Source of the DNA: Desulfuromonadaceae bacterium GWC2_58_13
GTDB taxonomy: Bacteria; Desulfobacterota; Desulfuromonadia; Desulfuromonadales; Trichloromonadaceae
Direction of reading: 5' to 3'
NCBI GenBank assembly: GCA_001825565.1
Contig: MHXM01000181.1
Location: 1,641 to 10,426, forward strand
Length of the DNA stretch: 8,786 bases
Of this stretch, positions 1 through 6,873 are shown piece by piece. The position numbers and the translations under genes were made by a program. The first letter of the stretch is position 1, and every line of letters starts with the position of its first letter. The notes under the pieces were generated by a model. It did not search any database. It was not told the DNA's origin and saw only the letters and a list, made by a program, of their open reading frames with translations.

Positions 1-429
1 GAACGGCAGAAGGAAATGGAGCGGGAAATCGAAATGCTGCAGGGTCGGCTCAATGCCGGCCAGGCCGGCGAACTCCTCGATAAGGTTCAGGACGCCGCCG
101 GGATCAAACTGCTGGCAGTGGAAATTTCCGGCAGCGACGCCAAAGGGCTGCGGGAGTTGGCCGACCAGCTCCGCGACCGACTGCAGTCGGGGGTGGTGAT
201 TCTCGGCTGCAAGACGGACGACAAAGCCAGCCTGCTGGTCGCCGTCACCAAAGATCTCACCGGACGTCTGCACGCCGGCCAGATTATCCGCGTGCTCGCC
301 GAGCAAGTCGGTGGCAAAGGGGGCGGTCGACCGGACCTGGCTCAAGCCGGCGGCAACCAACCGGAAAATCTCGGCGCGGCCATTGGTGGAGCCGGGGACG
401 TGGTCCGCGCAGCCCTGCAAGGAGATTGA
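1..429 (+). CDS. alaS: Alanyl-tRNA synthetase, C-terminal part (5' end outside window)
   Basis: Frame 1 is open from the first base to a TGA at 427-429, giving 142 residues of a protein that starts upstream of the window. The hallmark is GGKGGGRPDLAQAGG at visible residues 104-118, the glycine-rich signature of the AlaS C-terminal DHHA1 domain. It is preceded by a charged helical stretch (ERQKEMEREIEMLQGRL) and an alternating strand/helix fold (LLAVEISG, GVVILGCKTDDKASLLVAVT), as expected for the C-Ala region that links aminoacylation and editing and helps bind the tRNA elbow. The full enzyme, about 870-880 residues in bacteria, charges tRNA-Ala in the cytoplasm. The end GGAGDVVRAALQGD is a normal AlaS terminus, so the gene is cut by the window edge and is not broken. 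The kinase gene starts 43 bases after its stop, so the two may be co-transcribed. Confidence 0.95.
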   Translation, partial: ERQKEMEREIEMLQGRLNAGQAGELLDKVQDAAGIKLLAVEISGSDAKGLRELADQLRDRLQSGVVILGCKTDDKASLLVAVTKDLTGRLHAGQIIRVLAEQVGGKGGGRPDLAQAGGNQPENLGAAIGGAGDVVRAALQGD

Positions 430-460
430 GCCCGAGACCGGACTCTTACTGAACCGAAAT

Positions 461-466
461 GAAGGG
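461..466 (+). promoter_or_regulatory. Shine-Dalgarno GAAGGG for the REC-kinase gene
   Basis: GAAGGG abuts an ATG at 467 with no spacer but lies 6 bases before an in-frame GTG at 473. Spacing therefore favours GTG 473 as the true start, although the ATG two codons earlier cannot be excluded. Confidence 0.55.
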
Positions 467-472
467 ATGCCA

Positions 473-1597
473 GTGAAACTCAATTTAGAGGGCCAACCGC
501 AATTGCAGCAGGAGATGGAAGGTCGGACCATCCTGATCGTCGACGATGAGTCGGTCATCCGCGACCTGTGCAGCAGAGCCCTCAAGGGGTACCGGATTCT
601 TCAGGCCGAGGACGGCGAGCAAGCGCTCAACATTCTCGATCATGAACGAGTCGATGTGGTGCTGGCCGACGTCATGATGCCGCAAGTCAACGGCCTCGAC
701 CTGCTCAAGACGGTCAAGGACAAGACGCCGAACCAGATCGTCGTCATCATGACCGGCTACGCCGACAAAGAGATCATCCTGCGAGCCCTCAAATCCGACG
801 CCGACGACTTCATCACCAAACCGATGAACCTGCTTCAGTTGAAGACCACCATCGACAAGGTGCTGGAAAAAAAGGCTCTCAAAGAGGAACTGCTGCACCT
901 CAAGCGCCTGGACAAACTCAAATCCGAGTTTCTCGGCCTGGTTTCCCACAAACTGAAAACCCCGATCACCGCCATTTCCCTGTTCATCCAGAATCTTTCC
1001 CGGGGTTTCGGCGATCCCAGCGACCCCACCTATCAGCAAACCCTGGCGCTGATTCTGGACGAGTCGAAGTACCTCGGCTACCTGATCAAGGACCTGCTCT
1101 TCTACAGCGAGGTCATCCTGCGCGAGGGCCCGCCGGAACTCTCCCCCTGCAACCTGCGGGACATCGCCCAGAGCGTGGCGGGCGACCTCAACTATTCCGC
1201 CCTCAACAAAGGGGTGGTGCTGACCTCGACCTTCGAAAGCAATTTCCCCGAAATGTCCCTCGACCGCAAACGGATCAGCTTCGCCCTGCGGGCGGTCCTG
1301 GAGAATGCCATCAAGTTCACCCACAAGGGGGGCACGATCCACTTGATGGGCGAAGTGACCGAGAAGGTCGTCCGTCTGATCGTCAAAGACACCGGCCAGG
1401 GAATCCCCGCGGATGAACTGCCCAAGGTCTTCGAAAAATTCTACCAGGTCGACCCGGATCGTACCGGGCAGATTCGCGGGTTTGGCTTGGGACTCTTTTA
1501 CGCCCGCCAGTTCATCGGCAGCCACGGTGGGCGGCTACTGCTCGAAAGCACCCCGGAAAAGGGAACCATCGCCACCATCGAACTCCCTTTCGCCTGA
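473..1597 (+). CDS. Cytoplasmic response regulator/histidine kinase (REC-HisKA-HATPase_c)
   Basis: This 374-residue signalling protein has no signal peptide or membrane segment. Residues 18-135 are a complete receiver domain: acidic pair D24/D25, phospho-acceptor D66 (LADVMMP), T94 (MTGYA) and K116 (ITKP). A charged helical linker (about 132-152, LEKKALKEELLHLKRLDKLK) probably forms the dimer coiled coil. The HisKA H-box is VSHKLKTPI with H159; the residue after His is Lys rather than the usual Glu/Asp. The ATPase domain is intact: N-box ENAIKFT (N278), G1 box KDTGQGIP (D306), F-box VFEKFYQVD and G2 box FGLGLFYA (337-344). The family autophosphorylates His and passes phosphate to a partner. 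Here the input is probably phosphorylation of its own N-terminal REC by another kinase, so it would act as a relay or branch node. The partner and signal are unknown, and no output gene lies nearby. The frame is open back to 311 inside alaS, but the only credible ribosome site precedes 467/473. A terminator follows the stop. Confidence 0.9.
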   Translation: MKLNLEGQPQLQQEMEGRTILIVDDESVIRDLCSRALKGYRILQAEDGEQALNILDHERVDVVLADVMMPQVNGLDLLKTVKDKTPNQIVVIMTGYADKEIILRALKSDADDFITKPMNLLQLKTTIDKVLEKKALKEELLHLKRLDKLKSEFLGLVSHKLKTPITAISLFIQNLSRGFGDPSDPTYQQTLALILDESKYLGYLIKDLLFYSEVILREGPPELSPCNLRDIAQSVAGDLNYSALNKGVVLTSTFESNFPEMSLDRKRISFALRAVLENAIKFTHKGGTIHLMGEVTEKVVRLIVKDTGQGIPADELPKVFEKFYQVDPDRTGQIRGFGLGLFYARQFIGSHGGRLLLESTPEKGTIATIELPFA

Positions 1598-1622
1598 CCG
1601 ATGCCCGACCAAGCGGGAAAAG

Positions 1623-1670
1623 TGCCGTCTCTCTCGGGGCAACCGCTCCGGAGGCGGCATTTTTCTTTTT
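1623..1670 (+). terminator. Intrinsic terminator after the REC-kinase gene
   Basis: The left arm TGCCGTCTCT (1623-1632) pairs with GGAGGCGGCA (1650-1659) over 10 positions, including two G-T wobbles. The loop is 17 bases, and TTTTTCTTTTT follows directly at 1660-1670. GC stem plus T-tract is the textbook rho-independent form. It lies 25 bases after the kinase stop and separates alaS/kinase transcription from hslVU. Confidence 0.85.
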
Positions 1671-1695
1671 CATGCCGTAGTGCCTGTGATATATT
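1667..1695 (+). promoter_or_regulatory. Putative sigma-70 type promoter of hslVU (extended -10)
   Basis: TATATT at 1690-1695 is one mismatch from TATAAT and is preceded by TG plus one base (1687-1689), an extended -10. Seventeen bases upstream lies TTTTCA (1667-1672), four of six matches to TTGACA, inside the T-tract of the preceding terminator. This predicts a start near 1702 and a leader of about 50 bases before hslV. The AT-rich patch stands out in otherwise GC-rich DNA. I found no convincing heat-shock sigma-32 site. Confidence 0.5.
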
Positions 1696-1750
1696 AGCCG
1701 CATTTTTCTTTTCCTGAAAAACGGACTGCCGATGCGGCAGGAGGAAGCCC

Positions 1751-2277
1751 ATGTTTCGTGGTACTACCATCGTTTGTGTTCGCAAAAACAACGAAATTGC
1801 CCTGGCCGGCGACGGACAGGTGACTCTCGGCAACACGGTAATGAAGCACGGCGCCCGCAAGCTGCGGCGGATGTACAACGATCAGGTGCTGGCCGGGTTC
1901 GCCGGCAGCACCGCCGACGCCTTCACCCTGTTCGAAAAATTCGACGCCAAACTTCAGGAATACCGCGGCAACCTCCCCAGGGCAGCAGTTGCCCTGGCCA
2001 AGGATTGGCGCACCGACCGCATTCTGCGCAAACTGGAAGCGCTGTTGATCGTGGCCAATACCGAAACCACCCTGGTCCTTTCCGGGGTCGGGGATGTCAT
2101 CGAGCCGGACGACGGGGTGGCCGCCATCGGCTCCGGCGGCCCCTTTGCCCTGGCCGCGGCTCGCGCCCTGCTGAACCATTCCGAGCTGCCGGCCCGCGAG
2201 ATCGTCGAACAGGCCATGCATATCGCCGCCGGAATCTGCATCTACACCAACGACAACATTCTCGTGGAGACTCTGCC

Positions 2278-2281
<4 letters not shown>
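1751..2281 (+). CDS. hslV: ATP-dependent protease HslVU, peptidase subunit HslV (ClpQ)
   Basis: At 176 residues it is the family's normal length. HslV is the cytoplasmic N-terminal-threonine peptidase that forms a double hexamer, related to proteasome beta subunits, and degrades unfolded protein fed to it by HslU. The protein begins MFRGTTIVCVR. The catalytic nucleophile should be T5, exposed after removal of a four-residue propeptide MFRG, unlike the Escherichia coli form where only Met precedes Thr. Other active-site features are present: AGDGQVT (D21, mature D17), ARKLRRMY (K37, mature K33), AGFAGSTADA (47-56) and the GSGGPFALAAARAL segment (127-140). The ATG at 1751 follows AGGAGG (1739-1744) with a 6-base spacer. 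Its TGA overlaps the hslU start (GTGA, 2278-2281), so the two subunits are probably translationally coupled. Confidence 0.97.
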
Positions 2282-3609
<1,328 letters not shown>

Positions 3610-3624
3610 GACGGATTTTTGATG

Positions 3625-3698
3625 TTGTAGGGGCGCTGCTTGCCGCGCCCGTTTTCGCCAGATCAGGATAAAGGGCGCAGCAAGCAGCGCCCCTACAA
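3625..3698. repeat. REP/BIME-like inverted repeat between hslU and argB
   Basis: Two 26-base arms, 3625-3650 and 3673-3698, are reverse complements at 25 of 26 positions (only C3644/A3679 mismatched), separated by 22 bases. Each arm is also a small palindrome: GGGCGC (3631-3636) with GCGCCC (3645-3650), and GGGCGC (3673-3678) with GCGCCC (3687-3692), each with an 8-base loop. The outer ends are TTGTAG and CTACAA. Two inverted REP-like units are the plan of a BIME. There is no T-tract on either side, so it is not a classical terminator. The AA at its right edge forms part of the argB Shine-Dalgarno AAGGA (3697-3701), so the folded RNA could partly mask the argB ribosome site or stall exonucleases from the 3' end of hslVU mRNA. 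These roles are inferred. Confidence 0.85.
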
Positions 3699-3709
3699 GG
3701 AAAAACGCC

Positions 3710-4594
3710 ATGCAGGACATCATCAATAAAGCCAAGGTTCTGACCGAAGCGCTCCCCTACATCAAGCGTTTCTACAACAAGACCATCGTCATCAAGTACG
3801 GCGGCAACGCCATGGTCGAGGAACGACTCAAGGAATCCTTCGCCCAGGACATCATCCTGATGAAATACATCGGCCTCAACCCGGTAGTGGTCCACGGCGG
3901 CGGCCCGCAGATCGGCCAGGTTCTCAAGGCGATGAACATCCAGAGTTACTTCGTCCAGGGGATGCGGGTCACGGACCGCGCCACCATGGACGTGGTCGAA
4001 ATGGTATTGGGCGGCAAGGTCAACAAGGAAATCGTCGCCAACATCAACCGCCACGGCGGCCGGGCCGTCGGCCTGACCGGCAAGGACGGCGGCCTGCTGA
4101 CCGCCCGCAAGATGGAAATGACCGCGGTCAACCCCGATACCCTGACCCCCGAGATCATCGACATCGGCCTGGTCGGAGAAGTGGAAACGGTCAATCCGGC
4201 GATCATCGAAGCGCTGGAAAAAAACAATTTCATTCCGGTCATCGCGCCCATCGGCGCCGGCCTGAACGGCGAAACCTACAACATCAACGCCGACCTGGTG
4301 GCCGGCAAGGTGGCCGGCGCCCTGCGCGCCGAAAAGCTGATCCTGCTCACCGACGTCGAGGGGGTCAAGGACAAGCAGGGGAGACTGATCTCCACCATCG
4401 ACGTTCGGCGGGTGGCCGACCTGATCAACGACGGCACCATCACCGGCGGCATGATCCCCAAGGTCAACTGCTGCCTCGACGCCGTCGAGGAGGGGGTCGC
4501 CAAGACTCACATCATCGACGGCCGCATGGAGCACGCCTGCCTGCTTGAGATCTTCACCGACAAGGGGATCGGCACGGCCATCGCCCGATTTTGA
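3710..4594 (+). CDS. argB: N-acetylglutamate kinase, arginine-sensitive type
   Basis: This 294-residue amino-acid kinase phosphorylates N-acetyl-L-glutamate with ATP, the second step of arginine synthesis, in the cytoplasm. Seen: KYGGNAM (29-35, K29 at the phosphate site), VVVHGGGPQI (59-68), GMRVTD (84-89), the GKDGGLL segment (124-130), YNINADLVAGK (190-200), LLTDVEGV (212-219) and GGMIPKV with K251. The N-terminal helix (about 1-22, KAKVLTEALPYIKRF) and the C-terminal DGRMEHACLLEIFTDKGIGT (270-289) are the two elements that mark hexameric NAGKs inhibited by arginine, so feedback control is expected. That enzyme type normally goes with the ArgJ acetyl-recycling route; argJ is not in the window. 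The ATG at 3710 follows AAGGA (3697-3701) by 8 bases, at the edge of the inverted repeat. No clear promoter is seen in the 100-base gap after hslU. First gene of the arg run. Confidence 0.96.
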   Translation: MQDIINKAKVLTEALPYIKRFYNKTIVIKYGGNAMVEERLKESFAQDIILMKYIGLNPVVVHGGGPQIGQVLKAMNIQSYFVQGMRVTDRATMDVVEMVLGGKVNKEIVANINRHGGRAVGLTGKDGGLLTARKMEMTAVNPDTLTPEIIDIGLVGEVETVNPAIIEALEKNNFIPVIAPIGAGLNGETYNINADLVAGKVAGALRAEKLILLTDVEGVKDKQGRLISTIDVRRVADLINDGTITGGMIPKVNCCLDAVEEGVAKTHIIDGRMEHACLLEIFTDKGIGTAIARF

Positions 4595-4603
4595 TGCCCT
4601 GTG

Positions 4604-4624
4604 ATTGGTCATTAGTGATTGGGG
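4604..4624. repeat. Degenerate heptamer tandem array, argB-argD gap
   Basis: Three consecutive 7-base units, ATTGGTC, ATTAGTG and ATTGGGG, fit a consensus ATTGGTN. They occupy the middle of the 58-base gap between argB and argD. A second array with the complementary unit (NACCAAT) lies at 6836-6863 between argF and the RDD gene, in the opposite orientation. The low GC and strict 7-base phase contrast with the surrounding coding DNA. Confidence 0.6.
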
Positions 4625-4652
4625 AAATTCTCCCTCCGATTGAAAAAGAAAG

Positions 4653-5858
4653 ATGAATCCGATGAGCACATCCTCCGAATGGATCGCCCGGGGCGACAAA
4701 CATATTGCTAAAACCTACGGCCGGTATCCGCTGGTGCCGGTGCGAGGCGAGGGCTGCCGGCTGTGGGACGCCGATGGCAAGGCCTATCTCGATTTTCTCG
4801 CCGGAGTCGCGGTCAACAGCCTGGGGCACTGCCATCCCAAGGTGGTCGCCGCCCTGCAACGGCAGGCCGCCACGCTGATTCACTGCTCCAACTACTACCA
4901 CATCCCGCAGCAGATCGAACTGGCCGAGATCCTGTGCGCCAATTCCTTCGGCGACCGGGTCTTCTTCTGCAACTCGGGGGCCGAGGCCAACGAGGCGGCG
5001 ATCAAGCTGGCGCGCAAGTTCAGCAAGGAAAAGCACGGGGATAACCGCTTCGAGGTGATCACGGCTCTCGGCTCCTTCCACGGCCGCACCATCGGCGGCA
5101 TCAGCGCCACCGGGCAGGAGAAGGTACGGCTCGGTTTCGAACCGGTGGTTCCCGGCTTCAGCTATGTCCCGTTCGGCGACATCGACGCCCTGCGCAGCGC
5201 CGTCGGCTCTGGCACCTGCGCCATTCTGCTTGAACCGATCCAGGGCGAGGGTGGCGTCAACGTGCCGCCGGCCGGCTACCTGGCTCAAGTGCGCGAGCTT
5301 TGCGATGCCCACAAGCTGCTGCTGATTTTCGATGAAGTTCAGTCCGGTTGCGGCCGTACCGGAACCCTGTTCGGCTACCAGAACGAAGGAATGGAACCGG
5401 ACATCATGACCCTGGCCAAAGCATTGGCCGGCGGCCCACCCATCGGCGCCATGGTGACCCGCGAGGCAATCGCCGAGAGCTTCGGCCCCGGCACCCACGG
5501 CTCCACCTTCGGCGGCAATCCCCTGGTGACCGCCGCCGGCGTCGCCGCCATGAAAGTACTGCTGGAGGACGGCGTGCTGGAAAACTGTGTCGCCATGGGC
5601 GACACCCTGCGCCACCGGCTGGAAGAACTGCGGAACCGTTACCCTTTCGTCGTCGCCGTGCGCGGCCGGGGCCTGATCCTCGGCATGGAGCTCTCGATCG
5701 AGGGCGCGCCCATCGTCAACAAGGCTCTGGAACGCGGGCTGCTGCTCAACTGCACGGTCGGCAAGGTGCTGCGTTTCGTCCCGCCGTTGACCGTGACCGC
5801 CGCCGAGATCGACGAGGCGATGTCGATTCTCGATGGCATTCTTGCCGAGATTGAATAG
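4653..5858 (+). CDS. argD: Acetylornithine aminotransferase
   Basis: This 401-residue class-III PLP aminotransferase converts N-acetylglutamate semialdehyde plus glutamate to N-acetylornithine and 2-oxoglutarate; members of the family often also serve lysine synthesis (succinyl-diaminopimelate). Seen: RLWDADGKAYLDFLAGVAV (36-54), phosphate-binding NSGAEANEAAIKLAR (107-121), SFHGRT (141-146), LEPIQGEGG (193-201), FDEVQSGCGRTG (226-237, D227 contacts the PLP ring nitrogen), the Schiff-base lysine K256 in TLAKALAGG, and THGSTFGGNP (281-290). Length is normal. The start is uncertain: ATG 4653 and ATG 4662 are in frame (N-terminus MNPMSTSS or MSTSS), and neither has a strong ribosome site, only the purine run GAAAAAGAAAG ending at 4652. 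The run sits better for 4662 (9-base spacing). The preceding gap carries the heptamer array. Confidence 0.95.
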   Translation: MNPMSTSSEWIARGDKHIAKTYGRYPLVPVRGEGCRLWDADGKAYLDFLAGVAVNSLGHCHPKVVAALQRQAATLIHCSNYYHIPQQIELAEILCANSFGDRVFFCNSGAEANEAAIKLARKFSKEKHGDNRFEVITALGSFHGRTIGGISATGQEKVRLGFEPVVPGFSYVPFGDIDALRSAVGSGTCAILLEPIQGEGGVNVPPAGYLAQVRELCDAHKLLLIFDEVQSGCGRTGTLFGYQNEGMEPDIMTLAKALAGGPPIGAMVTREAIAESFGPGTHGSTFGGNPLVTAAGVAAMKVLLEDGVLENCVAMGDTLRHRLEELRNRYPFVVAVRGRGLILGMELSIEGAPIVNKALERGLLLNCTVGKVLRFVPPLTVTAAEIDEAMSILDGILAEIE

Positions 5859-5861
5859 ATA

Positions 5862-5882
5862 GGTCGCAGCCCTGCCGCGACC
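5862..5882. repeat. Short GC-rich hairpin, possible solitary REP-like unit, argD-argF gap
   Basis: GGTCGC (5862-5867) pairs with GCGACC (5877-5882). An inner AGC/GCC adds two more pairs after an A-C mismatch, leaving a CCT loop. It starts 3 bases after the argD stop. The layout TAGG..CGC...GCCGCG..CCC resembles one unit of the repeat before argB, with the stem bases changed on both sides so that pairing is kept. A T-rich stretch (5895-5904) lies 12 bases downstream, too far for a standard terminator. Confidence 0.5.
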
Positions 5883-5905
5883 CGACCGGTGAATTTAATT
5901 TTTTC

Positions 5906-5910
5906 AGGAG
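5906..5910 (+). promoter_or_regulatory. argF: Shine-Dalgarno AGGAG deciding the argF start
   Basis: AGGAG lies 8 bases before GTG 5919. An in-frame GTG at 5889 would place this site inside the coding region and has no site of its own, so 5919 is the start. Confidence 0.8.
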
Positions 5911-5918
5911 AACCTACA

Positions 5919-6827
5919 GTGCAAAAAGACTTTCTTGCCCTCACCGACTGGAGCCGCGAAGACCTGGAACAGATCTTCGCCCTGACCGTCGAACTCAAAG
6001 CCAAACAGAAACGCGGTGAGGAGCATCAGCTGCTCAAGGGGAAAACCCTGGCCATGATCTTTGAAAAAAGCTCGACCCGCACCCGGGTTTCCTTCGAAGC
6101 AGGGATGTTCCAGCTCGGCGGACACGGCCTGTTTCTCTCCTCCGGCAGCACCCAGATGGGACGGGGCGAACCGATCCAGGACACCGCCCGCTGCATGGCC
6201 CGCTACTGCGACGGCGTGATGATCCGCACCTACTCGCAGCAGGCTGTCGAAGACTTTGCCCGCTATGCCGACATTCCGGTCATCAACGGCCTGACCGACC
6301 TCTACCACCCCTGCCAGGTGATGGCCGACCTGTTCACCGTCATCGAGCATAAGGGCAACTGCCGCGAACTCAGCTACTGCTGGATCGGCGACGGCAACAA
6401 CATGGCCAACAGCTGGATCAACGCCGCCGCGATCTTCGGCTTCGAACTGCGGATCGCCACCCCCAAGGGCTACCAACCCGACGCAACGGTCATGGCCCGG
6501 GCCGAAAAGATGGGGGCGAAGATCCGCTACACCCACGATCCCAAAGAAGCGGCACGCGGAGCCATGGTCCTCAATACCGATGTCTGGGCCAGCATGGGCC
6601 AGGAAGCCGAACAGAAGGAGCGGGAACAGGCCTTCAAGGGCTTCCAGATCAACGCCGGCATCGTCGCCCTGGCCGATCCCTCCTGCATCGTGATGCACTG
6701 CCTGCCGGCCCACCGCGATGAGGAAATCACCAACGAGGTGATCGAGGGGCCGCATTCGGTAATTTTCGACCAGGCGGAAAACCGCCTGCATGTGCAGAAG
6801 GCCATCATGGCCACCTTGATGGGATAA
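5919..6827 (+). CDS. argF: Ornithine carbamoyltransferase
   Basis: This 302-residue protein starts at GTG and has the normal length for the bacterial enzyme. It joins carbamoyl phosphate and ornithine to form citrulline. All hallmark motifs are present: SSTRTR (51-56, carbamoyl phosphate), HPCQ (130-133), GDGNNMANSW (157-166), TDVWASMG (220-227, D221 contacts ornithine) and HCLPAHR (260-266, with the catalytic Cys). The N-terminal KDFLALTDWSREDLEQIF is typical. Its place between argD and argG argues for the anabolic role and against the catabolic enzyme of the arginine deiminase pathway, whose partner genes (arcA, arcC) are absent here. It probably acts as a trimer in the cytoplasm. The downstream membrane-protein gene begins 46 bases after its stop, with no terminator in between. 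Confidence 0.97.
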   Translation: MQKDFLALTDWSREDLEQIFALTVELKAKQKRGEEHQLLKGKTLAMIFEKSSTRTRVSFEAGMFQLGGHGLFLSSGSTQMGRGEPIQDTARCMARYCDGVMIRTYSQQAVEDFARYADIPVINGLTDLYHPCQVMADLFTVIEHKGNCRELSYCWIGDGNNMANSWINAAAIFGFELRIATPKGYQPDATVMARAEKMGAKIRYTHDPKEAARGAMVLNTDVWASMGQEAEQKEREQAFKGFQINAGIVALADPSCIVMHCLPAHRDEEITNEVIEGPHSVIFDQAENRLHVQKAIMATLMG

Positions 6828-6835
6828 AGGGTCGC

Positions 6836-6863
6836 CGCCAATCGCCGATAACCAATCACCAAT
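6836..6863. repeat. Degenerate heptamer tandem array, argF-RDD gene gap
   Basis: Four 7-base units in strict phase, CGCCAAT, CGCCGAT, AACCAAT and CACCAAT, match a consensus NACCAAT. This is the reverse complement of the ATTGGTN units at 4604-4624. The array fills most of the 46-base gap after argF and stops 10 bases before the start codon of the next gene. TACTGGT follows directly, and its ACTGGT is close to the inverse unit. Confidence 0.6.
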
Positions 6864-6873
6864 TACTGGTTCT

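Noticed and set aside
311..472. Upstream start of the kinase frame at 311
   Set aside because: It lies inside alaS, has no ribosome site, and the extra 54 residues resemble no domain; 467/473 has GAAGGG in front.
1713..1736. Sigma-32 like site: CCTGAAA followed by CCGATGCG before hslV
   Set aside because: The spacing between the boxes is only about 9 bases, the -10 match is poor, and initiation would fall in or past the hslV ribosome site.
1732..2277. Upstream open extension of the hslU frame, which would give a 625-residue protein
   Set aside because: It runs across hslV out of frame, is rich in Arg, Gly and His as expected of a GC-rich shadow frame, and has no HslU similarity; hslU is complete from GTG 2278.
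3625..3709. The hslU-argB inverted repeat as a rho-independent terminator
   Set aside because: No T-run follows the stem on either strand; on the plus strand it is followed by GGAAAAACGCC.
3651..3709. Promoter for argB in or after the repeat loop (GATAAA at 3667-3672)
   Set aside because: Only four of six -10 matches, and the bases 17 upstream (CGCGCC) are nothing like a -35.
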